A DNA stretch of 64,000 nucleotides from Siphonodentalium dalli (GCA_032622095.1 CP136065.1:241903530-241967529); one strand, 5' to 3'. Shown: positions 47,501-53,375, counted from the stretch's first letter. The notes: generated by a model from the sequence alone, not told the origin. Numbers and translations are program-made.

Positions 47501-48595
47501 AACTCTATTACAATTGCCTGAGTAATGGGTTGGTAGGGAACATTGTACATCATGCCGTTATCTCTGCTTCAGGAGGTTACAGTGAAGTAATTATTTCCAA
47601 TAGGCCTCAGTGTTAACATATAATGGCTCATAGCCCTGATTATCCACAAATTGTGATAAATGAGTACATGATCACCAGGACTGGCAACTGCGCAAAGTTT
47701 CTGCATGAACAAAATTGTATCATCAGGTATAGAATGTAGCTTTAAATTTAGGATTTATAATCTTGAGTCATAATTGCATGAAAAAAATAGTGAATTTTTT
47801 ATGTCACCGAAAAAATTAAAACTAGGAACCACGTGCTTTTCAATGTGCCAATGTTTTTTTTTGGCATCTGAAATTTTCAAGAGGAGTGATTGCATGTATT
47901 TTAATATCAAAATTACTATTAACCGACCAAAGCCCAGAATTTGTTTAATTCCCTCCTGCATCTTTGCCCAGAATCCGTTAGATGTCTCGACAATTGAATT
48001 ACTTCACTGTAACCTATAGAGATCATACTCCATCTGTTCAAAACCTTTTGATGTTCTTTATAACTTTGTACAGTCAAATCAGGGAACATATTTCTTTAAT
48101 ACCTGTTGATGTGGTGGTACCAGATAAGATTGCATGATTCCTTGGATCAGTTGAAAACCAGTATTTTATTTTCAGGAGAACTATTTATTGTTCACGAAGT
48201 GTTTATTTCACGACGTAAGTGCAATGTAAACACGATAATTTAAATTTACATAATCCAAATTTGAATCATTTTGTGTTCCAGAACAAGCCATGAAAAATAA
48301 AGGCAGAAAAGATGTTCTGCCGCGACCAGATAGAATACACTTCATTGTTGAGGATTTTCTCACAGTGTGGGACGCACAACTCAGTCATTTGCTTCCTCTT
48401 CGACGGTTCATCGAGAATTGTTTTATGAAAGACTTCCGAAATTTCTTTGCTGATACTTGCTTTCATTATGCTATGACACACAAGACTGTCCCACCAACAT
48501 GCCAGCAGCATTATATGCAAGGAGATATCCTCACCGGGACCAAACAGCTCCGCCAAGAGTCATGGAAGTCCGGCCTCTTTGATTTTATGGTGTGA
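20409..48595 (+). CDS. FOXRED2: FOXRED2 (ERFAD) orthologue, nine coding exons
   Basis: FAD-dependent oxidoreductase of the ER lumen. Vertebrate FOXRED2/ERFAD works in ER-associated degradation with SEL1L, OS-9 and the reductase ERdj5 (family knowledge). Joined coding exons: 20409-20595, 29467-29797, 31232-31362, 33626-33746, 34346-34582, 38819-38985, 44540-44705, 47245-47483 and 48282-48595. All introns are GT-AG and phases match throughout, giving about 630 residues (human 684). Visible features: hydrophobic signal peptide (about 1-23), FAD motif GAGPAG (34-39), VLATG (176-180), NADPH motif GRGNSA (217-222), [15 protein letters not shown] in exon 6, and the C-terminal [11 protein letters not shown] and [12 protein letters not shown] blocks. 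No frameshift or stop interrupts it. The expected C-terminal KDEL-type retrieval signal is not seen, and a donor-like GTGAGT overlaps the final stop, so one more exon may exist. About 26 kb is intron. Confidence 0.95.
20635..20834. mobile_element. TTAA hairpin MITE family B, copy B1, split by foldback element 2
   Basis: TTAA at 20631-20634, then CCCTTTCATAATGGGAGCTG, then the two hairpins. It is interrupted at 20834 by element 2 and resumes for ten bases at 25124-25133 (TAATGAAAGG) before its closing TTAA (25134-25137). It starts 35 bp after the exon 1 donor. Confidence 0.8.
20835..25123 (-). mobile_element. Giant foldback DNA element 2 (4.3 kb) in FOXRED2 intron 1
   Basis: Same family as 5686-13412: ends TAGTTGGGGAGCCCGCATAT and GGGCTCCCTAACTA, with direct TAA at 20832-20834 and 25124-25126 as a 3-bp target duplication. 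Arms are about 20835-22700 and 23490-25123. The interior minisatellite is short (22700-23320) and the 85-bp core at 23321-23405 is reversed relative to element 1. It is inserted inside MITE B1. A G24 tract lies at 24493-24516. Apparent ORFs (for example 23546-24031, 161 codons) are not conserved as open frames in the other three arms. Confidence 0.9.
23321..23405 (-). repeat. Unique palindrome-ended core of element 2
   Basis: GGGTGGCTATCGCTTTCCAC and its complement flank a loop that is the reverse complement of the element 1 loop (10301-10385). Confidence 0.9.
25199..25590 (-). mobile_element. Double-hairpin TTAA MITE family A, copy A3
   Basis: TTAA at 25195-25198 and 25591-25594. Intact ends and both hairpins; the long subterminal region is on the right. 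In intron 1. Confidence 0.93.
26048..26625. mobile_element. TTAA MITE of the AGGGGTACTGTAC family, copy 2
   Basis: TTAA at 26044-26047 and 26626-26629; ends AGGGATACTGTACCC and GCGTACAGTACCCCT. The body matches 12452-13043 along its length (TTGTTGTTGGTTTCT, TCTTCGACTCAAATTACT). In intron 1. Confidence 0.9.
26743..26996 (-). mobile_element. TTAA hairpin MITE family B, copy B2
   Basis: Right end GCTCCCGCCATGAAAGGG with TTAA at 26997-27000; the left border is TTAT (26739-26742), one base off. Both hairpins are present, in the order opposite to B8. Confidence 0.8.
27320..27530. repeat. Dispersed repeat shared with 48040-48150
   Basis: Segments around AACTCAGGGAACATATCTCT and GATATTGCATG recur in intron 8 (CAAATCAGGGAACATATTTC). 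Type unknown. Confidence 0.5.
27546..27833. mobile_element. Small inverted-repeat MITE
   Basis: The left end TAAATATGAATCGAACAGAC ... GAAATGCTTCTATCAAT is mirrored by ATTGATTGAAGCATTTCCAG ... CTTCATATTTA. Half-copies occur near 43990-44082 and 54590-54650. No target duplication assigned. Confidence 0.65.
27866..28020. mobile_element. TA-flanked palindromic MITE (CAGTAATGCCC family), internally deleted copy P1
   Basis: CAGTAATGCCCTAAGTAATC ... GATTACTTAGGGCATTAGTG between TA dinucleotides (27864-27865, 28021-28022). Most of the right arm is missing. Confidence 0.8.
28023..29087. other. Intron 1 sequence, no feature except a shared repeat
   Basis: Around 28235-28310 a segment (AAAGGTTTTACACTGG, GAGTATGATCTCTATGG) recurs inverted near 48016-48075 in intron 8. 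Otherwise nothing is seen. Confidence 0.4.
29092..29410 (+). mobile_element. TTAA MITE family A, copy A4, second hairpin deleted
   Basis: TTAA at 29088-29091 and 29411-29414. The first hairpin is intact (29245-29309); the second survives only as GCATTGGCACAGGG. Its right TTAA lies about 50 bp upstream of the exon 2 acceptor. Confidence 0.9.
29467..29797 (+). CDS. FOXRED2: FOXRED2 exon 2
   Basis: Acceptor TTTTATCTGCAG ends at 29466; the phase 1 join forms Gly before [20 protein letters not shown]. Conserved [12 protein letters not shown] and a [19 protein letters not shown] helix follow. Donor AG/GTATTT at 29798, phase 2. Confidence 0.95.
29813..29840 (+). mobile_element. Left-end fragment of the AGGGGTACTGTAC MITE
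   Basis: TTAA at 29809-29812 then AGGGGTACTGTAC, starting 15 bp after the exon 2 donor. No matching right end is found in intron 2, so it is truncated or diverged. Confidence 0.55.
30650..30930. repeat. 68-bp tandem repeat, about four copies, in intron 2
   Basis: Units starting ACCCTTTCTATACTAAAGCA at 30721, 30789 and 30857, with a diverged copy before, each containing GAGTAGTTATCGCTTAGG and AAATGTTCAGATAATAAG. Confidence 0.9.
31232..31362 (+). CDS. FOXRED2: FOXRED2 exon 3
   Basis: Acceptor TTTTGCTTTCCAG ends at 31231. It encodes [18 protein letters not shown] and [20 protein letters not shown]. Donor CTAG/GTGAGTG at 31363, phase 1, splitting the first Gly of the NADPH motif. Confidence 0.95.
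31284..31746 (+). repeat. Tandem duplication of the exon 3 3' end with its splice donor, four copies
   Basis: Copy 1 (31284-31404) is the real exon end and intron start; three further near-identical 114-bp copies follow, each with the donor CTAGGTGAGTG (GT at 31363, 31477, 31591, 31705). Copies 2-4 lack seven bases of copy 1 (after GAGTATG). A diverged fifth start is visible at 31744. Reading past the first donor meets an in-frame stop at 31416-31418. Confidence 0.95.
31762..32095. mobile_element. hAT-type MITE (334 bp)
   Basis: Ends CAGTGTTCGCGCTG / CAGCGCGAACACTG with flanks ACGCTGAA (31754-31761) and ACACTGAA (32096-32103), an 8-bp duplication with one mismatch. The interior has repeated TTTGGCCAAA and TTAGCCAAAT motifs. 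It sits in the fifth, decayed copy of the exon 3 duplication. Confidence 0.88.
32104..33178. other. Intron 3 sequence, no gene seen
   Basis: AT-rich; a short 18-bp motif (TACCATGTAATATTAGGAA) repeats about three times near 32886-32950. Confidence 0.5.
33181..33393. mobile_element. TA-flanked palindromic MITE (CAGTAATGCCC family), copy P2
   Basis: Arms of about 105 bp (CAGTAATGCCCTACATTATC ... GGAAAGCTCTC) mirrored around 33288. Left flank TA (33179-33180), right flank CA. Confidence 0.88.
33626..33746 (+). CDS. FOXRED2: FOXRED2 exon 4: NADPH-binding motif
   Basis: Acceptor TTATTTATTGCAG ends at 33625. It encodes [20 protein letters not shown] and [19 protein letters not shown]. Donor CTCAG/GTATGT at 33747, phase 2. 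Confidence 0.95.
33768..33815 (+). repeat. Partial duplication of exon 4 in intron 4
   Basis: TTCGGGAGGTCCAGGGTACG followed by ATGGTCAACTC repeats exon 4 sequence (from 33690) with a 78-bp offset. This copy loses similarity before reaching a donor. Confidence 0.85.
33960..34282 (+). repeat. Long inverted repeat, partner of 46853-47170
   Basis: Landmarks GAGATTTTCGGCGATG, CATTCCTCCAGTTGGCAT, ACACCGTCATTATTATATAT and GCATAGTTCAGATTATG all recur reverse complemented in intron 7. It lies just before exon 5; the partner lies just before exon 8. Confidence 0.88.
34346..34582 (+). CDS. FOXRED2: FOXRED2 exon 5
   Basis: Acceptor TTTCGTTTCCACAG ends at 34345. It encodes [20 protein letters not shown], then an acidic variable stretch and [18 protein letters not shown]. 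Donor AA/GTGAGT at 34583, phase 2. Confidence 0.95.
34603..34968 (+). mobile_element. TTAA MITE family B, copy B3, with internal duplication
   Basis: Left ATAA (one base off TTAA) at 34599-34602, right TTAA at 34969-34972. The first hairpin plus GTGCAGCATTAAAGAT is tandemly duplicated (about 107 bp). It starts 20 bp after the exon 5 donor. Confidence 0.85.
34973..35073 (+). mobile_element. Family B fragment
   Basis: ACAACCCTTATGGAGCCCC ... CTGTCATGGAAGGG followed by TTAA (35074-35077). It shares the closing TTAA of B3 and contains the GGGGCTCCCT motif. Confidence 0.6.
35091..35306. mobile_element. TA-flanked palindromic MITE (CAGTAATGCCC family), copy P3
   Basis: TA at 35089-35090 and 35307-35308; CAGTAATGCTCTAAATAATT ... 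AATTATTTAGAGCATTACTG with long mirrored arms. Confidence 0.92.
35514..35950 (-). mobile_element. Double-hairpin TTAA MITE family A, copy A5
   Basis: TTAA at 35510-35513 and 35951-35954. The spacer between hairpins is expanded by a partial repeat of AAAATTATAAAATTGTTAAA. In intron 5. Confidence 0.93.
35955..37051. other. Intron 5 sequence, no gene seen
   Basis: The only structure is a 22-bp direct duplication (AAGGCCTTCATCGGAGGAAT) at about 36635-36680 and scattered TGAACTGTCAAAA motifs near 36130-36300. Confidence 0.5.
37056..37434 (+). mobile_element. Double-hairpin TTAA MITE family A, copy A6
   Basis: TTAA at 37052-37055 and 37435-37438; both hairpins intact. In intron 5. Confidence 0.93.
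37445..38105. mobile_element. Composite of GAGGTCCCCAGAGGG-family MITE (V3) with other fragments
   Basis: Several blocks with CAGAATGAGGTCCCCAGAG, TGATGCTAGCC and their complements, ending ACTAAACTCAGGCT. A fragment of the AGGTACTCAATCC-family MITE lies inside at about 37610-37715. Confidence 0.7.
38385..38778 (+). mobile_element. Double-hairpin TTAA MITE family A, copy A7
   Basis: TTAA at 38381-38384 and 38779-38782; both hairpins intact. Its right TTAA is 36 bp upstream of the exon 6 acceptor. Confidence 0.93.
38819..38985 (+). CDS. FOXRED2: FOXRED2 exon 6
   Basis: Acceptor TTTTATGATCTTTCAG ends at 38818. It encodes [20 protein letters not shown] and FIHGYRYT, the most conserved block of the C-terminal half. 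Donor ACAG/GTATTA at 38986, phase 1. Confidence 0.95.
39589..43032 (-). CDS. LINE ORF2: endonuclease and reverse transcriptase, 1147 aa
   Basis: Copies the element by target-primed reverse transcription. Residues about 10-240 form the exonuclease-endonuclease-phosphatase (APE) domain, with VQEHW (39-43), CGDFNAS (157-163), AEIDYIF (204-210) and the catalytic SDHIPV (233-238). The reverse transcriptase spans about 530-800: [27 protein letters not shown] (621-633), [11 protein letters not shown] (677-687) and the catalytic CADDIALL (720-727), where Cys replaces the usual aromatic residue before ADD. A C-terminal CCHC knuckle has the ligands C1045, C1048, H1057 and C1062. No RNase H domain is evident. 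No stop or frameshift. The start chosen is the first Met, which overlaps the end of ORF1 in another frame. The clade is not assigned by eye; CR1, L2 or related groups are possible. Confidence 0.95.
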   Translation of the reverse strand: MEGDGEKKQLILATINIRNVQSNEAYLDKLLEETDILCVQEHWLFAFQKPIMAKLSSKRAVHAKSVDEHDPISPYQVPRGYGGTAIFFNTNLDLQYRLHPDGSNRIVVLELLTQPPTCIVCVYMPARGNSKIDDFRAVLVEIEEILEKFSSHAVILCGDFNASLTRDPKNDRDSNLIKFYNKKDLFTQQGGTPTFFHTNERDTAEIDYIFCNPSARKLTFAWLVDNKEPLNTSDHIPVRASIQISTKKVENDIKITPKPKWDRCNKALYNENVSSKLQHFLEEPTTEYQLHLSVKHLTTVLIEATQTSIPGHKEQIKLKTKPKVWNEGIKAAIKHEKAVWWKWKTAGTPDRTSSEYKEMKQAKSTLQKLQRQESARRRSEAIEKLVEAQPNPKTFSQLVKQQRSTSSHAISELNVNGETLTTTEGIMSGWKEHFQNLATPTENELFDDPHIDRIRNDLQTIEYTCHKQASITSMINITDEEVKHAMKKLSNNKAADSLGITSEHLKLCQTVILPYLTKLLNAIVHTRCIPEVMKEGHLTPVYKKGCPHNPANYRGITVTSTILKILEHILNTRHEKLLIPTQSKLQKGFTKGTSSLNAALIVSECINEAKIGKKKLLFTTLDAQKAFDVVDHDILLHKLFLDGITGHDWLLLKEIYTSMTSKVKWQGSLSQTFKILQGVRQAGILSTGHYKRFNNPLLRTLETSYRGAEIGTVTIPHVTCADDIALLAHSETTMTLMIKEVDQYSRMERYTINPTKSNLLVYNGSSISKDFIIYDNKIITPSAVEHLGIIRQNNNKPDIEKKLALSRKTAYSLMGAGLHGKTGATQRVKIKLWNLYVTPRLTYGLEILNINDTESKKLEAHQNKILRQILHLPTRTASVAITALVGTLPIMTVIHRNALNLFHRIISDKNTIEWEVAYRQLAVHSKEANIWFSMIRRLLLLYDLPNAYNLLENPPTPEDWKNRLCKGITDKTQKDWSFEIATKSTLSYINAKSLEVNKIHHIFRHIRNNRHDVHRAEIKARFITGTYILQSNRATLNKHSIKKSCPLCGAETEDRQHVIANCSLYDTIRRRVKEKLQHLEIIQENPILMSDQLLFTHLMLDCTHQSISNITDFNDRDIELIKLHSRELLADIHRRRSRLLVEQTVRT
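42996..43910 (-). CDS. LINE ORF1: coiled-coil, proline/glutamine-rich protein, 304 aa
   Basis: The upstream ORF of the LINE, presumably the RNA-binding partner of ORF2 (inferred from position). The N-terminus has a heptad-like helix ([18 protein letters not shown]), and a second helix around [20 protein letters not shown] is followed by a Gln-rich stretch. The middle is Pro/His-rich ([21 protein letters not shown]) and the C-terminus basic ([20 protein letters not shown]). No zinc knuckle or RRM is visible. It ends 37 bases inside ORF2, in a different frame, which suggests reinitiation or coupled translation of ORF2. Confidence 0.8.
   Translation of the reverse strand: MLKMEARIKDLENTNRVLRAQASLQMPPQSNGLNSQIPESTQHHPYTYAANNPENAYLAQQVNRLEIQSIHNRLSNIELQIQLQRQNNELQRQPAQHGPYATPPPYNMQSFPTHVPYQAPNVSRPPPMGPDLWHRPEYLVKNFSGHGGPPPPTQLPVSQPKQNLSHRLLRRPTESSTYQTPSTTPQDIQTPSMHTSTGRENMKTDGVKNKQVKSNPSWPTFIPPRLKNKNPHGHNRRHSTPKKVVTFTDENYQQKQLPSPEITNVSSVSSHIPESAEHESQSFLYQVRAKTSRWKETERRNNSF
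44229..44470 (+). mobile_element. TTAA hairpin MITE, right end lost
   Basis: TTAA (44225-44228) then CCCTTTCAGTGCCAAGTCC. It contains the GGGAGCCCCACACATATA segment and one intact hairpin ending in GGCACAGGGT; no closing TTAA. It resembles families C and the TA-MITE at 18678. In intron 6, 70 bp before exon 7. Confidence 0.75.
44540..44705 (+). CDS. FOXRED2: FOXRED2 exon 7
   Basis: Acceptor TTGTCTTTCTTGTTTCAG ends at 44539. It encodes [20 protein letters not shown] and [20 protein letters not shown]. Donor AGCGA/GTATGT at 44706, phase 2. Confidence 0.95.
44660..45150 (+). repeat. Tandem duplications of the exon 7 3' end with its donor, about 11 copies
   Basis: The exon end TTTGAATTCTTGGGAGATG ... 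AAGCGAGTATGT recurs about 11 times, most copies 34-62 bp long. About seven keep an intact GCGAGTATGT donor. A larger period of 270 bp is visible (TTATCAGATGTTTGAATTCT at 44661 and 44931). Reading through the first donor meets a stop at 44761-44763. Confidence 0.93.
45151..45844. other. Intron 7 sequence, no gene seen
   Basis: No clear element; isolated GCGAGTATGTAACCAAT at 45405 is a stray copy of the exon 7 donor motif. Confidence 0.5.
45849..46278. mobile_element. TTAA foldback MITE, AGGTACTCAATCC family, copy 3
   Basis: TTAA at 45845-45848 and 46279-46282; diverged ends AGATGCACAATCCGATT / GGATTGAGTTCCT; arms more decayed than 4994-5461. In intron 7. Confidence 0.85.
46530..46640. repeat. 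Dispersed repeat shared with 56745-56830
   Basis: GCAGATGCC.TGTCTCCTAG and CAACCATAAGCTCCTCC and AATATGTGTGGAAACC occur at both places in the same orientation. Type unknown. Confidence 0.65.
46853..47170 (-). repeat. Long inverted repeat, partner of 33960-34282
   Basis: Reverse complement of the intron 4 copy along about 320 bp with moderate divergence. It ends about 75 bp before exon 8. Confidence 0.88.
47245..47483 (+). CDS. FOXRED2: FOXRED2 exon 8
   Basis: Acceptor CATCTCCATTTTACAG ends at 47244. It encodes [35 protein letters not shown] and [16 protein letters not shown]. Donor ACAG/GTATGT at 47484, phase 1. Confidence 0.95.
47490..48275. other. Intron 8 sequence
   Basis: No gene. Short segments are shared with intron 1 (see 27320-27530 and 28235-28310). 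Confidence 0.5.
48282..48595 (+). CDS. FOXRED2: FOXRED2 exon 9 (last recognised)
   Basis: Acceptor TTTTGTGTTCCAG ends at 48281. It encodes [35 protein letters not shown] and [20 protein letters not shown], matching the FOXRED2 C-terminal region, and stops after FDFMV at 48593-48595. The stop overlaps a consensus-like donor (GT/GTGAGT at 48591/48592). Splicing there would remove the stop and extend the protein, perhaps to an ER-retrieval tail. One candidate next exon begins at 48985 after CACGTTCTCTTCCAG but yields no KDEL-like end. Confidence 0.85.
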
Positions 48596-48712
48596 GTTGT
48601 CTCATAAATATATTCTCTCAATTGCGAGGGTTAGATTTGAGAACTTGAATGTCGCACGTCAGGTATCGACAGACTGTAACTTTTGATATTCATTGGAAAA
48701 ATATTATCCCTA

Positions 48713-49459
48713 AGCCTTGTAATAGCGTGTCTGATATTTGCAGAATGAGGTCCCCAGAGGGTGAATTTAGTGATGTTATCCCACACGGTGGGCCGGCATC
48801 ACCAAATTCACCCTCTGGGAACCTCATTCTGCTTAGGCCTCAACTGCTATGGGAGACCTATGATTACATTGAAATTCCCCAGTTGAAATTGGTGATGTTC
48901 ACCCATTAGTCTGTGTGAAGAATCCTCATTATTTATATTTAGCATGGAATTTTCATCGAATTGCTGTAACACGTTCTCTTCCAGTCTCTGTAATAAAAGA
49001 AATACTGGATGTGAGACTGTCTCATCGCTGGGACATGTGAACTTGGGCTACTCATGGGGGTAGTGATTTTAAAAGTGTTTTTAAGTCAACAAGGAACGAT
49101 ATTTACACAGCTCTTCTGTGTTACACTAAATCCTGTTTGGTGATTGGTCGACTCCCAATTGGGTCACCTATTTTATACCCCAATAACACACAGAGCATAA
49201 CACAAACACATGTCATAAATTGCTGACCCATTAGTCACCTCGATTATGAAAGTTATCTTCTGCAAAATAGGGGATATAGAAAATAAACAGAAATTAAAAA
49301 GTAACTAAAACAATGTTAATTTGATACTATAGATACTTCCCAGAAGATGAGGCCTAAGCAGAATGAGGTCCCCAGAGGGTGAATATAGTGATCCTAGCCC
49401 GCTAAATTAACCATCTGAGGAACTCATTCTGCAAATGACAGACACATTATTTTCAGGCT
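48713..49459. mobile_element. GAGGTCCCCAGAGGG-family hairpin MITE, copy V4
   Basis: Left AAGCCTTGTAATAGCGTGTC, right GACAGACACATTATTTTCAG followed by GCTT, with two internal hairpin blocks. An AATAAA at 48992-48997 could serve as a poly(A) signal about 400 bp after the FOXRED2 stop (weak). Confidence 0.7.
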
Positions 49460-49674
49460 TGCCATTATTGGAAATCGTTGAGAGATGCTTGAAGTGTGAT
49501 GACATTCTCCAATCTAATATCTCCATTACTCATGCTGTAACTTCATATGTGCTCAATTATTTTTTTCTGTCCATTCTTTTCATATTTTACTTAATAATTT
49601 TCAGTAAATTACCCACCATGACCTACATGAAACTTACACTGAATGTATGAATATCCTAAAACTTAAACTCCTGT

Positions 49675-49925
49675 CCCCCCCCCCCCCCCCCCACCCGACT
49701 GCTCACAATTCTGCCACATTTCATATGTGACACTCGTATAACGTTGGTTAACTTTCAAAAAGCTGTAACTGCCAAAAAATCCACTTTTACAGGAGTCACA
49801 AAATATCTGTGAGACATCATTTGATTTGTGGGAGGGGCAGAAAATGTCTGTCAGACATAATGTGATTTGTGTGGGAGGGGCAGAAAATGTCTGTCAGACA
49901 TCATATGATTTCTGGGATGTTTGAG
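49675..49925. repeat. C18 tract and 44-bp tandem repeat
   Basis: C homopolymer at 49675-49692. From about 49795, near-identical units with AAAATGTCTGTCAGACAT and GATTTGTGGGAGGGGCAG repeat three times. Confidence 0.8.
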
Positions 49926-50186
49926 CAGATTAGTGACCTCTGGAGACCAGTGATTACAAATTTTATCTGCAATGTCCATTCAGTGGTGCTTAAATTGGAG
50001 ATATAAGTGGTAATAATTGTTGTCTGAGGTATAATCTTTAGGACATTGATGGACAGTTCCACCTTATTGAATCTCATTTGCTATGCAATCTATTGGACAT
50101 ATCTATGTTATTATATAAAGCTGCAGGTCAGACAGAAACAACAGAGTAAATATATAGAAACCCCTGCCTCATTGATATTAATATCA

Positions 50187-50456
50187 AGCCAGATTATAGC
50201 GTCTCTGTCATTTGCAGAATGAGGTTCCCAGAGGGTGAATTTAGTGATGCTATCCCACATAGCGGGCTAGCATAACTAAGTGCACCCTCTGGGGACCTCA
50301 TTCCGCTTAGGCCTCATCTTCTCTGGAAAGTTCTTTTATTATCAAATTTCTATAGATTCTATTTCTTTTTTAGTTTAGTTTCTCTATTTAGCATCACTAA
50401 ATTTACTCTCTGGGGACCTCATTCTGCAAATGACAGGCACACTAAACTCAGGCTTG
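50187..50456. mobile_element. GAGGTCCCCAGAGGG-family hairpin MITE, copy V5
   Basis: AAGCCAGATTATAGCGTC ... ACACTAAACTCAGGCTT; the first hairpin is complete and only half of the second remains. Confidence 0.75.
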
Positions 50457-50464
50457 ATATTTAT

Positions 50465-50703
50465 CCATTCATAACGGGAGCTGCGCTGATACAGCATTAA
50501 AGATCCTGTGACAGTGGTTTGTCTTATATATGTGAGTCTCCCATAGAGAGCCTCGCATATATAAGTTAATTCACTGGCTTACAAGGTCAAGGTCACTATT
50601 GTTAGCCCAATGTATTATCTTATATATGCGAAGCTCGCATATATAAGAGAATCCATTGGCACAGGGTTTTCGCTAAATTTCATGAAGCTCCAATCATGGA
50701 AGG
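50465..50703 (+). mobile_element. TTAA hairpin MITE family B, copy B4
   Basis: Left border near TTTA, right AATCATGGAAGG then TTAA (50704-50707). The second hairpin has lost its loop region. Confidence 0.75.
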
Positions 50704-50983
50704 TTAAAGAACATATTTACTAGGAAGCAAATAATAAATTATTTCTGGCCTATTCTTTATTTTACATCTTGTTTTACTTTTACAAACTAAAAACAATCCA
50801 ACACATATCGGTTCTAAAAACATGATGAAAATCTTTTGCCACACAACAAAGTTATTCAAAATAGTGTTTAATATATATTCATTCATTGACAATCACTAAC
50901 AAGGTTCATAATTTGCAATAAATATATCAATACTAATATTAACTGTCGACAGTCATGATATATTAGAAATTAACTTTATTTAA

Positions 50984-51089
50984 CCCTTTCATGATGGGAG
51001 CTGCACTTGTGCAGCAATAATGATTATGTGCCAGTGCATTCTCTTATAACTGAGTCTCCAAACTTCAGGAAACTCCAGTCATGGAAGGG
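50984..51089 (+). mobile_element. Short internally deleted family B MITE, copy B5
   Basis: TTAA 50980-50983, CCCTTTCATGATGGGAGCTG ... CCAGTCATGGAAGGG, TTAA 51090-51093. Only 106 bp; the hairpins are deleted. Confidence 0.88.
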
Positions 51090-51093
51090 TTAA

Positions 51094-51486
51094 CCCTTTA
51101 CCCAACAAAACGGCCAAAAACGGCCAAATAAAGCTTCAACAGCCTAAAATATCTTCGGTCTGTCTCAATAACACCACACAAATATGGATATCATTGGAAC
51201 CGGCTCCTTGACCACATTGTGATAGTTACAGTTATGCCCTGTGCCAATGCATTATCTTATATATGCGAGTCGACCATAGGTCGCCTCGCATATATAAGAG
51301 AATGCATTGGCCTAAAAAAAATATTTTTTTAACACTTTTTACCATTTTTTCTTACATTCTTTAACAATTTTATAATTTTTAATGTGTTAAGCCAATGCAT
51401 TCTCTTATATATGCGAGGCGACCTATGGTCGACTCGCATATATAAGAGAATGCATTGGCACAGGGCCATTCTGTTGGGGTAAAGGG
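51094..51486 (+). mobile_element. Double-hairpin TTAA MITE family A, copy A8
   Basis: Shares its left TTAA (51090-51093) with the end of B5; right TTAA 51487-51490. Both hairpins intact. Confidence 0.92.
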
Positions 51487-51490
51487 TTAA

Positions 51491-53080
51491 ATATACAGCT
51501 ACTGCAATGAATGTTTCTAACATGATACCTCACTAAGGCCATACCACGTTTTGTGCTAAGCATGAGATTTGCATAATTTGGCACAGTATTTTCATTGTCA
51601 CCTATAATAGTTTAACTTATCATTGATCTATATTAGCGAGGTTTAGCAACACATATGTGTAACTTGTAACGTGTTATACTATGGTATTGATATGGATATG
51701 TACTTGACAGGAAAAGTCATGTGATTTTACGGCACCAAAGCTAGACATTTATAGATACTGGCCCAACTTTTTTGCATAACCTGTGAACAATACTCGACGT
51801 CGAGGAAAATCAGTCCACAGTGCCACCACTGGTATGCTTAATTAGCTTCAATCAAAATATGATCTTTATTCGCAGACAATCCCATTCTCCCACAGTCTAC
51901 ATAGCATTGGTCACTCAATTGGATATTAAAAGATTGGATTATTCCTCTTTGCTACAACTTCTGAATTCTACAGTACACATTAAAACACAAATTTTTTAAT
52001 GGAATGACCATGTACATGTAGGCCAAATGGTCACATGCATCAAATGACACATACAAGCAGCTAAACCTGGCTATCATTAAAAATCCATGTGAACATTACG
52101 ACTCCAAACTGACTTGAATTATCATAAATTTGTGAACAGTACTAGTAGAAACCATTTGTCTTTGGCCAGTTGGCATGACAACTGGATAGGCCTTTATAGT
52201 TTGCTCAAGATTTTCTATGTGTGCTCATCAATGCTTTAAAGGTTGGCCTTTCTTTGTTGAACCGAAATCCTTGAGGTGCATATGTTTAAAGCCTTCACTG
52301 CATTGATTTTTTAATCACTACATGCCCTATGTTTAGAGCCTTCACTTCAGTGATTAGTTACTACGTGCCCTATGTTTAGAGCTTTCACTGCAGTTCTATG
52401 TGTATTGCTGTGTGGCCGCTTATTTATTTATGTTTTATCGAGATGAATAAACATTGCTTTCCATAAAGCTACCGTACATAAAGAGTGTTTGATAAACAAA
52501 ACACTCAACACTGAGGGGAGCAGATTAATATATAGAGGATCTACGAATCAGTCCAGACCTAATTTAGTAAGTTTCACTATAATCTGGGGACGAGTTGTAG
52601 ATTCTAGTTATTACTTGATCCATGACCTCTATAAAACATACTGAAATCAATAAATGGGATGTGAAACTAACAGCAGCTTCTATAAGGCCTGCAGTGATAT
52701 TTCACTTAACCTGCGTTGTTTACCCACATAAAGAAATAGTCCCAATAAATTAGACCCTTCGACATATTTAATAGCATAAATTTAATTAAATATTTGTACA
52801 AACAAAATCAACAAACACACAAACATTGATTTAGCATACATAGCATACTAATGTAAACAGACAACAGGCCAGAAGTCAAAGGTCACGTTTGTGCAACAGT
52901 AATGAATTTGTGAATACCTGGCACTATTTCCTGTTATATCAGGGCTCACCGAGTATCACCTCCAACCACTGAGAATCGCTGCAAATCACCGACAATCGCC
53001 ATGAACCACTGAGAATCGTTTCAAATCACCGACATTTTCTTAAAAATTTTAACGGCATTTAGATTTATTTTATAATAGTA
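51491..53080. other. Intergenic, no gene seen
   Basis: Only short ORFs. A weak direct repeat (CATGCCCTATGTTTAGAGC, 52320-52385) and CACC-rich repeats of GAATCGC near 52940-53025 are visible. Confidence 0.45.
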
Positions 53081-53084
53081 TTAA

Positions 53085-53375
53085 CCCTTTCATGATGGCA
53101 GCTTCCTGAATTTTTGCGAAAACCCTATGCCAATGCATTCTCTTACATATGCGAGACGACCATAGGTCGCCTTGTATATATAAGAGAATGCATTGGTCTA
53201 ACAAATGTTTTATTATTTTTTCGTAAGGAATAATGATAAAAAATGATAAAGAATTCAAGAAAAATATGATAACAAATTGTTAAAGAATGTGATTGTTAGG
53301 CCAATGCATTCTCTTATATATACGAGGCGACCTATGGTCGACTCTCATATATAACAGAATGCATTGGCACAGGAT
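53085..53375 (+). mobile_element. TTAA hairpin MITE family B-like, copy B6, right end diverged
   Basis: TTAA 53081-53084 then CCCTTTCATGATGGCAGC; both hairpins, then GGATCATTAATATTGTGCC without a closing TTAA. Confidence 0.75.

Noticed and set aside
48985-49068. Candidate extra FOXRED2 exon after CACGTTCTCTTCCAG
   Set aside because: Phase is compatible, but the 26 or so residues it would add show no similarity to the family and no ER-retrieval signal.
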